DNA of 64,000 nt from Paenibacillus antri. GTDB lineage: Bacteria; Bacillota; Bacilli; Paenibacillales; YIM-B00363. The notes beneath the pieces are model-generated. The model saw only the letters and a program-made list of their open reading frames with translations. It made no database searches and was not told the origin of the DNA. Positions 32,669-41,001 of the stretch are shown here, in pieces. Each line of letters starts with the position of its first letter. Position 1 is the first letter of the stretch. The stretch is taken from positions 124,001 to 188,000 of the forward strand of contig NZ_VCIW01000008.1 in the NCBI RefSeq assembly GCF_005765165.1. Direction: 5' to 3'. The translations under genes and the position numbers were made by a program.

Positions 32669-33754
32669 TTAGGCTTCTATCCCGCGCTCGTCGAGGATGT
32701 CCTGCACCCGGACGCGCTCTCCTCCGTTCGCGGCGCTTCTGCGCATCGCCTCGAGAACGGCGATCGTCCGCACGCCCTCCTTGACGTCGGGGTACGGCGT
32801 CGCGCCCCGGTCCAACGCGTCGGCGAAATATTCGATGTAATTCTGATATTCGCCCGCGTGGTGGCTCTCCCCCTCGAAGCGGAAGTAATATCCATGAAGG
32901 TCGTCGAACGTCCGAACGTTCTTCCCCTCTCCGGCGAAGTGCGTATAATAATGCAGTCGAAAATATTCCGCTCGCGAGCTCCCCTTCGTCCCGCGCAGCG
33001 TACACTGAATCGTCGGCTCCGCGTCCCGGCCGAGCGTCGGCAGCGTATAGCTGCCCGAGACGACGCCGATCCGTCCCTCCCCGTCCCGCAGCAAAAACCT
33101 CATGTTGTCCCAAGCGTCGAGTCCGTAGCTGCGGCTCGTCTCGCTGCACCGTCCGTACCCGACGACCTCCTCGACCCCCGGTAAGTACCAGCGAACCAAG
33201 TCCGCCGCGTGAATCATGAAGTTGTACATCCAGCTGAAGCCCGCTTGCCGGCTCCACCCCTTCTCGAGAAACCAGCGCCCGTCGGTAATGTAATGCGCCT
33301 CGACCGTCTCGAGCTCGCCGTGCTTGCCGGCTTCGAAGTCCTCCCGCTGCCGCAGCATCGGCTCGAAAAACCGCGAGCTCTGCCCGACGAACACATGCTT
33401 GCCGGTCCGCGCCGAGAGCTCGATCAACTCCTGGGCGCCGTTCAGCGACAGCAGCAGCGGCTTCGTGCAGATCGCGTGCTTGCCGGCCTCGAGCGCCTGC
33501 TTCATATGCGCGTAATGCAGCTGATCCGGCGTATAAATCGCGATCGCATCGATCGCGTCGTCCTGCAGCAGCTCCTCGTACGACGTCGTCCACCGATCGA
33601 AGTCGAACTCGTCGGCCCGCGCCCGACAAACGTTAGGGTTCAGGTCGCACACTTGCCGAAGCTCCCAGCGATCGCTCCGCAGGGCGGCGGACATAATGCT
33701 TCGCCCTTCTCCTAAGCCAACGACGCCGAGCGTATACACTTGCTTTGTTGTCAT
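32669..33754 (-). CDS. Gfo/Idh/MocA-family NAD(P)-dependent oxidoreductase
   Basis: A 361-residue enzyme with an N-terminal Rossmann fold (LGVVGLGEGRSI, degenerate GxGxxG), YTPDQLHYAHMKQALEAGKH and CTKPLLLS, whose Lys corresponds to the conserved EKP lysine of the family. The C-terminal domain contains NFMIHAADLVRWYLPG with the usual His. These enzymes oxidise or epimerise sugars and inositols; the specific substrate cannot be read. It stands between the transport operon and the AraC gene, under a promoter carrying the 30-bp element shared with the GH29 operon. Confidence 0.88.
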   Translation of the reverse strand: MTTKQVYTLGVVGLGEGRSIMSAALRSDRWELRQVCDLNPNVCRARADEFDFDRWTTSYEELLQDDAIDAIAIYTPDQLHYAHMKQALEAGKHAICTKPLLLSLNGAQELIELSARTGKHVFVGQSSRFFEPMLRQREDFEAGKHGELETVEAHYITDGRWFLEKGWSRQAGFSWMYNFMIHAADLVRWYLPGVEEVVGYGRCSETSRSYGLDAWDNMRFLLRDGEGRIGVVSGSYTLPTLGRDAEPTIQCTLRGTKGSSRAEYFRLHYYTHFAGEGKNVRTFDDLHGYYFRFEGESHHAGEYQNYIEYFADALDRGATPYPDVKEGVRTIAVLEAMRRSAANGGERVRVQDILDERGIEA

Positions 33755-33788
33755 GATCGTTCATCCCCTCGTCTATGAATCTATCCCC

Positions 33789-33841
33789 ATTATAGGAAGG
33801 CGGGAGTAACGGGTCTCTACCCGATGTTGCGGAATAGTTAA
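33789..33841 (-). promoter_or_regulatory. Promoter and 30-bp shared regulatory element, copy 1
   Basis: Minus-strand -10 TATAAT (33789-33794), a 17-base spacer and weak -35 GAGACC (33812-33817). The element 33812-33841 matches 25 of 30 bases with 42384-42413 before the GH29 operon; the minus-strand consensus is TTAACTWTTCMGCAAYATCG followed by RRTAGAGACC. An activator bound against a poor -35 is the natural interpretation; the divergent AraC protein is the prime candidate. Confidence 0.7.
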
Positions 33842-33928
33842 GCGATTTTGCTGCCGGAAGCGATCCTAGACGAAGAAAATAGAGGAGGCTATACTGAGGG
33901 ATAGATAAAGGAGAGGGGCGCGCGCGCG

Positions 33929-34822
33929 ATGACGAATCCGTATCAACTGAAGCAGCTCGTTCCGCATCTGGATCCCGCATTCCCGTTCAACGTGTTCGAC
34001 ATCGTGCCGCCGGAGAAGCAAATCATGCATCTGCACTGGCATGACGACTGGGAGATCGTCTATTTCAGACAGGGCAACGCCGTCTTCCATATCGGATCGG
34101 AGCGAGTGCGCCCGCAGCCCGGCGATTTGCTCTTCGTCAACCGCGGCCTCATCCATACCGGCTTCGCGGAGGATGACGAGAAGGTGCGTTACGCCGCCGT
34201 CGTCTTCCATCCGTCTCTCGTCGCCGGATCGTTGACGGACGCCTATCATTTGCAAATCATCGGGCCGTTCGCCTCCGGGAAGAGCTTCTTTCCCATCCAT
34301 ATCGCCGCGGAGCACCCGCAGCATCCTTCCGTCGTCGCGCTCGTGGAGGACTTGATCGCCGAATACGACGCGAAAGCCAGAGGGTACGAGCTGGCCATTC
34401 GGTCTAAGCTTCATCTGCTGCTCATTCATCTGCTCCGCCACCACGACGTGTCCGACGGCCGCACCCGAGTGCACGGCTTCGACGAGGAGCTGTACGGCAG
34501 ATTTAAGGAACTGATCGCCTACGTAGAGAACCATTATGCGGACAAGCTGACCGTGCAGCTCGCCGCCTCCATCGTCAGCTTGAGCGAATACCACTTCTGC
34601 CGCACCTTCAAGAAAATTACGGGCAAGACGTTCGTCGAATACGTCAACCTGCATCGCATCAACGCCGCCGAACGGCTGCTCGTCGACACGACGATGCCGG
34701 TGACGGAGATCGCCTACCGCGTCGGCTTCAGCAGCATTAACTACTTCAGCCAGATGTTTAAGCAATACAAGCGCTGCTCCCCGTCGCAATGCCGGAAGCG
34801 CCAGGGCGGCCATGAGGAGTGA
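33929..34822 (+). CDS. AraC-family regulator with N-terminal cupin
   Basis: A 297-residue regulator: a sugar-sensing cupin at ~25-100 (IMHLHWHDDWEIVYF, PGDLLFVNRGLIH) and a C-terminal AraC double helix-turn-helix at ~195-290 (SLSEYHFCRTFKKITGKTF, AYRVGFSSINYFSQMF). Cytoplasmic, probably a ligand-dependent activator. It is divergent from the Gfo/Idh gene, and the 30-bp element lies between them. Because the same element precedes the GH29/GH78 operon 8.5 kb away, this protein is the best candidate to coordinate both. Confidence 0.92.
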   Translation: MTNPYQLKQLVPHLDPAFPFNVFDIVPPEKQIMHLHWHDDWEIVYFRQGNAVFHIGSERVRPQPGDLLFVNRGLIHTGFAEDDEKVRYAAVVFHPSLVAGSLTDAYHLQIIGPFASGKSFFPIHIAAEHPQHPSVVALVEDLIAEYDAKARGYELAIRSKLHLLLIHLLRHHDVSDGRTRVHGFDEELYGRFKELIAYVENHYADKLTVQLAASIVSLSEYHFCRTFKKITGKTFVEYVNLHRINAAERLLVDTTMPVTEIAYRVGFSSINYFSQMFKQYKRCSPSQCRKRQGGHEE

Positions 34823-34834
34823 GGACGCATCGCC

Positions 34835-35290
34835 CTTTTGCCGCCCCTTCTCCTCGACTTCCGTTCGCTCAGCCGCTAGTTCCTTCTTGCTACCCTTACC
34901 CCCGCCCCCCGCCGCCTACGTAGACAACTCTACCTGCCGCGCCCGAGCCCCGTACATTCTCTTTTGTCACTCCTTCTCCTCGACTTCCCTTCGCTCAGCC
35001 GCTAGTTCCTTCTTGCTACCCTTACCCCCGCCGTCTACGCAGAAACTTATCCCGCCGCCCCCGAGCCCGTACCTTCTCTTTTGCCGCCCCTTCTCCTCGG
35101 TTTCCCTTCGCTCAGCCGCTAGTTCCATCTTGCGGTCGCGGGGGTAAACTCCGTTTCATCTCGCCGACTCCCCCCCTTGCTAACTACCCTTACCCTCGCC
35201 GCCTACGTAGAAACTTATCCCCCCGCCCCCGAGCCCGTACCTTCTCTTTTGCCGCCCCTTCTCCTCGACTTCCCTTGGCTCAGCCGCATG
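34835..35290. repeat. Direct repeats, four copies of a ~120-bp unit
   Basis: Copies begin at about 34835, 34961, 35078 and 35246 with CTTTTG(C/T)C and CCTTCTCCTCG, followed by TTCGCTCAGCCGCTAGTTCC and a C-rich tail (TACCCTTACCCCCGCC). The third carries ~50 extra bases, and the fourth is cut short at a perfect inverted repeat (CTTGGCTCAGC / GCTGAGCCAAG) that joins it to the next repeat family. No gene lies inside. Confidence 0.85.
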
Positions 35291-35293
35291 GTA

Positions 35294-35555
35294 GCTGAGC
35301 CAAGGTAAACCGAGGACAAGGGGCCGCGGAACACTTATGCGATCCCTCGATCTTGCGATACTCCTCCCCCGATTTCTCTCCGATCAGCAAGAAGACAGCT
35401 GAGTCAAGGGAAACCGAGGACAAGGAGCCCCGGAACACTTATGCGATCCCCCGAGCTTGCGATACTCCTCGCCCCGATTTCTCTCCGATCAGCAAGAAGG
35501 CAGCTGAGCCAAGGGAAACCGAGGACAAGGAGCCCCGGAACACTTATGCGATCCC
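35294..35555. repeat. Direct repeats, three copies of a ~105-bp unit, inverted relative to the preceding family
   Basis: Units start at 35294, 35398 and 35503 with GCTGAG(C/T)CAAGG, AAACCGAGGACAAGG and ACACTTATGCGATCCC. The first ~28 bases are the reverse complement of the start of the 120-bp family (CCTTCTCCTCG...TTCGCTCAGC). The whole 34.8-35.6 kb gap is therefore a composite of direct and inverted copies able to fold into large hairpins. Confidence 0.85.
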
Positions 35556-35574
35556 CAACGGCCCCGAACATACC

Positions 35575-35603
35575 GACAGCCGGTCCCTTGGGAACCGGCT
35601 GTC
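35575..35603 (-). terminator. Stem-loop after the GH78 gene
   Basis: A near-perfect ~13-bp stem (GACAGCCGGTTCCC / GGGACCGGCTGTC) lies 14 bases after the GH78 stop codon. It lacks a strong T run, so it may be a weak terminator or an end-protecting hairpin. Confidence 0.6.
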
Positions 35604-35616
35604 CTTGCCCTCCTGT

Positions 35617-38358
35617 TTACTTCGCGACAGACGCCGATGCCCCGACGACCTGCAGCGCCCCTTCGAACGTATACTCGCCGGAGCCGATGCGGATGACGGT
35701 CGCCCCGGCCTCCTCCCCGTGATATACCCATCCGTGCTCCGACGTCTCGGCGGCCTCGGCCGCGTTCCAGGCGCCGTCCACGACGACGTTCGACGCCGGC
35801 ACGTATACCGTCGCCATGACGTTCGCCGGAATGGCGACCTGCAGCCGAAGCCGTCCCGCCTCCGACACGTCCCAAGACACCGCGATCGTTCCGTACAGCG
35901 ACTCGTACGAGGCGCGCACCCAGCGCAGCGTTCCGCCGGGATGCGGCCGGATCAGAACGTTCCGGAAGCCCGGCGACGCCCGATCGACCTCGATGCCCGC
36001 CATGTACCGGAACATCCACTCCCCGACCGAGCCGAGGGAATAATGGTTGAACGAGTTCATGCTCGGCGTCTGGAAGCCCTTCTCTTCGGTCCATCCGTCC
36101 CACCGCTCCCAGATCGTCGTCGCGCCGTGCTTGATCGAGTACATCCAGGACGGGAACGTCTCCTGCTGCAGCAGCGCGTACGCCAGATCGAGACGGCCCG
36201 CGTCGGTAAGCGCCGGCAGCAAATACCCGACGCCGAGAAACCCCGTCGAAAGACGGCTGCCCCGCCGCTCGATGTCGGCGGCCAACCGGTCGATCGCGCG
36301 CGAGCGCAGCTCCTCCGTGAGCAAGCCGAATTGCAGCGCCAGCACGTACACCGTCTGCGTGTCGCCGTAGATGCGCCCCTCCGCGTCGACGAAGGCGCTC
36401 CGGAACGCCGCCGCGACGTCCCGATGCAGCGCTTCGTAACGCGCTGCATCATCAGACCGCCCGAGCGCTCCCGCGATGCGCGACATCAGCAGCGCGCTGT
36501 AAGCGAAGTACGCGGTCGCGAGCACTTCGTTCGGCGTGTCCGCGTCGATCGACAGCCAATCCCCGTAGTTGGCGTACCCTGGACGGACGAGGCCGTCGCT
36601 GTTCGCCTGCAAATAGTCGACCCACCGCGTCATCGCGTCATAATGCGTCTCCAATATCCGAACGTCGCCGTACATCAAGTACAGCGTCCAAGGAATGATG
36701 ACGCCGGCGTCGCCCCAGCCCGGGTTGTCCGGGGCGAACCAGTTCAGCCTCGCGTTCCACATCTTGTGGCGGATCCAGCCCGCGTCCGGCGCGACGTCGG
36801 TGAACGCCCCGGACGGCTGTTGGCAGTCGATCATATCCCACATAAACTTGGTAAAGAACGTCGATACGTCCATGTTGTAGGAAGCGGTTCTGGCGAAAAT
36901 TTGCGCGTCTCCGGTCCAGCCGAGCCGCTCGTCCCGCTGCGGGCAATCGGTCGGGACGGACAGGAAGTTGCCGCGCTGTCCCCACCTGATGTTCGAGTAC
37001 AGCCGATTCACCATCGCGTCGGACGTCTCGAGGCGGCCGGCGACCGGCGTATCGGAGTGGACGACCACCCCGACGATCGCGTCCAAGGTCGGCTCTCCCG
37101 GATATCCGATCAACTCGACGTAGCGGAAGCCGTGGAACGTAAACCGAGGCTCGTACACCTCTTCCGCTTCGCCGCCCTTCAGGATATACCGTTCCTGCTG
37201 CACCGCCTTTCGCAAGTTGTCGAGATACAGCGTGCCGTCCGGATTCAGCATCTCCGCATGGCTGACGACGACCTCCGCGCCGCGCGGCCCCTTCACGGAG
37301 AGGCGCGTCCAACCGACCATGTTCTGTCCCATATCGAAAACGACGCTCCCCGAAGCCGTCCTCCGCATCCCGATCGGCCGCAGAAGCTCGGTCGCGCGGA
37401 CCGGCGGCTCCAGCATCGACACGAGCCGGCCGTTGTAGACGGGCCGAATGTCGGGCGACTCCCACGCCGCGTCGTCGTAGCCCGGAGCATCCCAGCCCGT
37501 AAGCTCCAACCGGGCGTCATACGCCTCGCCCTTAATGAAGTCCGAGTACAGAATCGGTCCGCGCGCCGTCTTCCAGCCGCCGTCCGTGACGACGACGTCC
37601 CGCGTGCCGTCCGCGTAATCGATGTGCAGCTGCAGCAGGAAGAACGGACGCTCGCCGTAGACGTTCCGGCCGAGAAAGCCGACGGTGCCCGAATACCAAC
37701 CGTCTCCCAGGATGACGCCGATCGCGTTGGCGCCGGGCCGCATCGAATCCGTCACGTCGTACGTCTGCACCTGCAGCCGCTTGTCGTAGTCGGTCCAGCC
37801 GGGCGCGAACTTATCGCCGATCGGCGCGCCGTTGACGCGAAGTTCGTATACGCCGAGCGCCGTCGCGTACGCGGTCGCCCGCGCGACCGTTCCGCGCGTC
37901 GTCACTTCCTTCCGAAAGTAGGGGGACGGCTGCAGACCGGCGCCTGCGCCGACATCGGCGACGTTCTCGGCGTCGGCCTTCCGCCCGATCAGCTTCGCTT
38001 TCCATTCGGCCCGCGTCAGCAGCCCCATCGTCCAATACGCCGGCTCGCTCCACGCCGACTCGCGGCCGCGCCGGTCCCATACGCGGACCTTCCAGTAGCA
38101 GCGCTGCTCCGAGCGCAGCGGCGCGCCGTCGTAGACGACGTGGACCGAGGCGTCCGATTCGACGCGACCGCTGTCCCACAGGTCGCCTTCGTCCTTCGCG
38201 AGCCGCTCCGGGCTGGACGCGACGAGCACGCGATACGCGCCCTGACGCGCGCGGCGCTCCGAAGCCGCGAGCCGCCAGAACAGCCTCGGCCGAGCCTCGT
38301 CGATCCCTAACGGATTGCGGACGTATTCCGTCTTGCAGTCGATGACTTGCAGAACCAA
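35617..38358 (-). CDS. Alpha-L-rhamnosidase, glycoside hydrolase family 78
   Basis: A 913-residue protein of usual GH78 length without a signal peptide. An N-terminal fibronectin-like domain (NPLGIDEARPRLFWRL, YRVLVASSPERL) is followed by beta-sandwich domains (YATALGVYELRVNG, VILGDGWYSG), the (alpha/alpha)6 barrel with DCPQRDERLGWTGDAQIFAR carrying family acidic residues, and a C-terminal beta domain. It removes terminal alpha-L-rhamnose; intracellular location implies action on imported rhamnosides. No ATG fits: the start is taken as TTG 38356-38358 with GGAAGGATGAG upstream, seven bases after the nucleoside-hydrolase-like gene. Last gene of the GH29 operon. Confidence 0.93.
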   Translation of the reverse strand: MVLQVIDCKTEYVRNPLGIDEARPRLFWRLAASERRARQGAYRVLVASSPERLAKDEGDLWDSGRVESDASVHVVYDGAPLRSEQRCYWKVRVWDRRGRESAWSEPAYWTMGLLTRAEWKAKLIGRKADAENVADVGAGAGLQPSPYFRKEVTTRGTVARATAYATALGVYELRVNGAPIGDKFAPGWTDYDKRLQVQTYDVTDSMRPGANAIGVILGDGWYSGTVGFLGRNVYGERPFFLLQLHIDYADGTRDVVVTDGGWKTARGPILYSDFIKGEAYDARLELTGWDAPGYDDAAWESPDIRPVYNGRLVSMLEPPVRATELLRPIGMRRTASGSVVFDMGQNMVGWTRLSVKGPRGAEVVVSHAEMLNPDGTLYLDNLRKAVQQERYILKGGEAEEVYEPRFTFHGFRYVELIGYPGEPTLDAIVGVVVHSDTPVAGRLETSDAMVNRLYSNIRWGQRGNFLSVPTDCPQRDERLGWTGDAQIFARTASYNMDVSTFFTKFMWDMIDCQQPSGAFTDVAPDAGWIRHKMWNARLNWFAPDNPGWGDAGVIIPWTLYLMYGDVRILETHYDAMTRWVDYLQANSDGLVRPGYANYGDWLSIDADTPNEVLATAYFAYSALLMSRIAGALGRSDDAARYEALHRDVAAAFRSAFVDAEGRIYGDTQTVYVLALQFGLLTEELRSRAIDRLAADIERRGSRLSTGFLGVGYLLPALTDAGRLDLAYALLQQETFPSWMYSIKHGATTIWERWDGWTEEKGFQTPSMNSFNHYSLGSVGEWMFRYMAGIEVDRASPGFRNVLIRPHPGGTLRWVRASYESLYGTIAVSWDVSEAGRLRLQVAIPANVMATVYVPASNVVVDGAWNAAEAAETSEHGWVYHGEEAGATVIRIGSGEYTFEGALQVVGASASVAK

Positions 38359-38365
38359 TGGGATC

Positions 38366-39298
38366 TCATCCTTCCTTCGTCGCTTCGTGGAACAACGCCA
38401 GCTTGGCGTACATATCTTCCAGGGTGAATCGGGCATCGACGTACCGGTACACGCGGATCAAGCGCCCGCCGCCGTCGGCGGCATGCTCGTACGCGCCGTC
38501 GGCGCGAAGGCGCGGCGCGGGCCGCATGTCGAATTCGAAGGCATGGTCGTCCAGCAGCAGCGAGACGGCCGGCGAATCGCCGAGCATCCACATCTCGCCT
38601 TTCGGCCATGCCGGCTTGTCGCCCCACCGCTCGTTGAAGTCGACCAATTGCTCGAACAAGTACCGGCCGAGCTCGCCTTGCGGCCGCACCTTCGCGGCCA
38701 ACTCCGCCAGGCTGACGCGGATCATCGAGTACACGTTCTTCGGCACCTGCCATAGCGGAATGCCGGAGCCGAGCACGACGTTGGCCGCGGCGATGTCGTT
38801 GCCGGCGTTAAATTCCGCCGCGCCGTCCGGATACGTCCCGCCGCCGATCCACACCGCCGTCAGCCGGTCCGCGATGCGCGGCTCCGACAAATACGCCGCG
38901 GCGAGATCCGTGAGCGGCCCGAGAAAGATAACGAACAGCGGCCGCGCGTCGTCGTCCCGCATCGCCTCCCGGACGATGAGGTCGGACCCCGGCGAGACGA
39001 TCGCTTCGCGCTCGCTCTTCATCGCCGCCGGAGCGCCCGGCGTCGCGGCGTATCGGCCGTCCAAGCGCATCAGCCGGAGCAGCTTCTCGATCTCGCGGCA
39101 GGAGCGCTCCATCGAATCGGCGTCCCTCGCGCCGTAATGGGCGCCGATCAAACCGCGGATGTCGAACCGCGGCGTGAGCAGCGCATGCGCGATCGCGAAC
39201 TGATCGTCCGCTTCGTTGGCCGCGTCCGTATCGACGATCAAGCGGAGGCGCTTCGCCTCCGGGACGCGATAAGGCAATATCTCGTTCAAATCCAACAT
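38366..39298 (-). CDS. Nucleoside hydrolase-like protein
   Basis: A 310-residue protein of the inosine-uridine nucleoside hydrolase superfamily. The calcium-binding Asp cluster reads VDTDAANEADDQFAIAHALL, with two extra residues compared with the usual DTDxxxDD spacing, reminiscent of DUF1593-type relatives. LFVIFLGPLTDLA and GIPLWQVP follow the family. Classical members cleave N-glycosidic bonds of nucleosides. Its place between an unknown protein and GH78, all within 25 bases of one another, suggests a glycosidic substrate other than nucleosides (inference). The start MLDLNEILPY has a strong GGAGGAGGAG site. Confidence 0.82.
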   Translation of the reverse strand: MLDLNEILPYRVPEAKRLRLIVDTDAANEADDQFAIAHALLTPRFDIRGLIGAHYGARDADSMERSCREIEKLLRLMRLDGRYAATPGAPAAMKSEREAIVSPGSDLIVREAMRDDDARPLFVIFLGPLTDLAAAYLSEPRIADRLTAVWIGGGTYPDGAAEFNAGNDIAAANVVLGSGIPLWQVPKNVYSMIRVSLAELAAKVRPQGELGRYLFEQLVDFNERWGDKPAWPKGEMWMLGDSPAVSLLLDDHAFEFDMRPAPRLRADGAYEHAADGGGRLIRVYRYVDARFTLEDMYAKLALFHEATKEG

Positions 39299-39321
39299 AT
39301 CCGACTCCTCCTCCTTCTCCC

Positions 39322-40992
39322 TTACCGCGACCGAAGCCGCGCGATTTCGAACTCCAGCGTAAAGCCCTCGGCGTCTCCCTTCGCGAAGCGGACCTCCGTG
39401 TCGCCGAACCGCTGCGACCAGCGGTCGGGCGGGCCGAGGAACGGCTCGATCGCCTCGCGCACCCGTTCGTCGCCGAGGAAATCGTCGGTCGCGAGCCATC
39501 GCCCGCTCCCGACCCGTCCGCTGCTCCGCCACGCCTCCGGCGCCAGCCAGCTCGCGATGACGACCAAGGCGCCGTCGTTCGCCTTCCGGCGCAGCCCGTC
39601 CAGCGTGCCGGGCGACAGCCGGGTGCCGGCCGCGACGATGAGCCGCGGAGCGCCCAGCCGCTCCTCCGTGACGGTTTCGTCGTAGACGAGCACGTTGTTC
39701 GACGGCAAGAAGAGCGGATGCACGCCTTGGCCTCGTCCCCATTCCCGCCCGTTCTCCAGCGGAAACTCGTCGATCGGCGTCTCCTTCTTCAGCCGATGCC
39801 GCGGGAAGTCGTAGCCGGGGATATGCATGCAGCTGCCGTGCGAAGGGATCGCGCCGCGGCTGAGCAGGTGCCAGACGTGAAAGACGCTCTGCGTCTCGAC
39901 CGGCGCCTCGAGGCTCCGGTTCCCGAACAGCCTCGCGTTCTGGCCGTAATTGCTGTCGTCGGCGTGAACGAAAGCGATGTCCGCCTCCGCGTCGCGGTGC
40001 GACCAATCGAGCGGGTGGCTCGGCACGAAGCGGCGCGCGAATTCCTCCCATGCATCGCCGAACGCCGTGCGCCGGAATCGGCCGCCGCCTTCGTGCCGCA
40101 GCAGGCAGTCGATATTTTCCGCGAACAGATGCGTCGGCGCCATCAAGTACCCCATCCGCAGCGCGGAAGCGAATTCTTCCGGAGAATGGCCCGGAAACCC
40201 GGAGGTGCGCGTGAACCAAGGACCGACGTCCGGCCCCCATAGATCGGCGCAAATCCAGAGGTCCCTGCCGTACTGCTTCGCGGCGCCGAGCGCCGTCGCG
40301 AGCTGCAGCGGCTGGAACGACTCCTTCATCACCTTCGGGCAGACGGCCATCCCCCCGCGCGCCTGCACATGGAACAGCACCGAAAACACCTGCTCGGACA
40401 CGAGCGGCGCCGATTCGGCGCGAAGCCCTTCGGCCTCCAGGATGCGCCGCACCGCAAGCGCCCGACGCTCGACCGCCGACGCGACGCGGTCGGACGCCTC
40501 CGCCAACGACAGACCGTCCGTCGCGCCCCAATGCGGCAGGAACGCATCCTTCCGATATTGCCCCGCATTGATCTGCAGATGCTCCGGCTCGTCGTAGAGC
40601 GCGCCCATCAGGATGCCGGCTCTCGCCGCCTCCGCCAGCGTCTCGTCCGGCACGTCGTACCGGTTCGTGCCCTCGACGTACGGGCCGTTAATGTTGCCGT
40701 ACTCGTTCCCGAGGCACAGCCGCATCCCGGCCCGCGCCAGGTCGCGGATCATCTCCGATTGCCCGGCGAGGCTCGGGATCAGATGATGCACATAGAACGC
40801 CGCGCCCAGCTCCTGCATCGCCCGGACGAACTCGCCCGGAGTCGGCGCCGGCTCCTGCGACGGGTAGACGATGCCCGTGCCGGTGCGCATGATGTCATCC
40901 GACCGCTCCTTCGCCCAAGGGTCGTGCCAGGCGACGACGGGCCCTTGCAGCCCGAGCGTCGGCTGATTCGGCCGCGTCTTCGGTTCCGACAT
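39322..40992 (-). CDS. Unrecognised 556-residue protein of a glycan operon
   Basis: No family is recognised with confidence. The protein has no signal peptide and reads as an alpha/beta barrel followed by a smaller C-terminal alpha/beta part (DEFPLENGREWGRGQG, NNVLVYDETVTEERL), an organisation seen in several glycoside hydrolases such as GH42-like enzymes. Acidic residues in conserved-looking contexts include CLGNEYGN, GALYDEPEHLQ and FAENIDCLL. The start MSEPKTRPNQ at 40990-40992 has GGTAGGTGA upstream; it follows GH29 by nine bases and precedes the nucleoside-hydrolase-like gene by 23. Role in breakdown of a fucose/rhamnose-containing glycan is inferred only from the operon. Confidence 0.7.
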   Translation of the reverse strand: MSEPKTRPNQPTLGLQGPVVAWHDPWAKERSDDIMRTGTGIVYPSQEPAPTPGEFVRAMQELGAAFYVHHLIPSLAGQSEMIRDLARAGMRLCLGNEYGNINGPYVEGTNRYDVPDETLAEAARAGILMGALYDEPEHLQINAGQYRKDAFLPHWGATDGLSLAEASDRVASAVERRALAVRRILEAEGLRAESAPLVSEQVFSVLFHVQARGGMAVCPKVMKESFQPLQLATALGAAKQYGRDLWICADLWGPDVGPWFTRTSGFPGHSPEEFASALRMGYLMAPTHLFAENIDCLLRHEGGGRFRRTAFGDAWEEFARRFVPSHPLDWSHRDAEADIAFVHADDSNYGQNARLFGNRSLEAPVETQSVFHVWHLLSRGAIPSHGSCMHIPGYDFPRHRLKKETPIDEFPLENGREWGRGQGVHPLFLPSNNVLVYDETVTEERLGAPRLIVAAGTRLSPGTLDGLRRKANDGALVVIASWLAPEAWRSSGRVGSGRWLATDDFLGDERVREAIEPFLGPPDRWSQRFGDTEVRFAKGDAEGFTLEFEIARLRSR

Positions 40993-41001
40993 TCCCGTCA
41001 C

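Noticed and set aside
35353-38310. Very long plus-strand open frame (985 codons) antisense to the GH78 gene
   Set aside because: It has no ribosome site, reads an Arg/Val/Asp-rich low-quality protein, and begins inside the 105-bp repeats. The opposite strand shows every GH78 domain. Such shadows are common in GC-rich genes.
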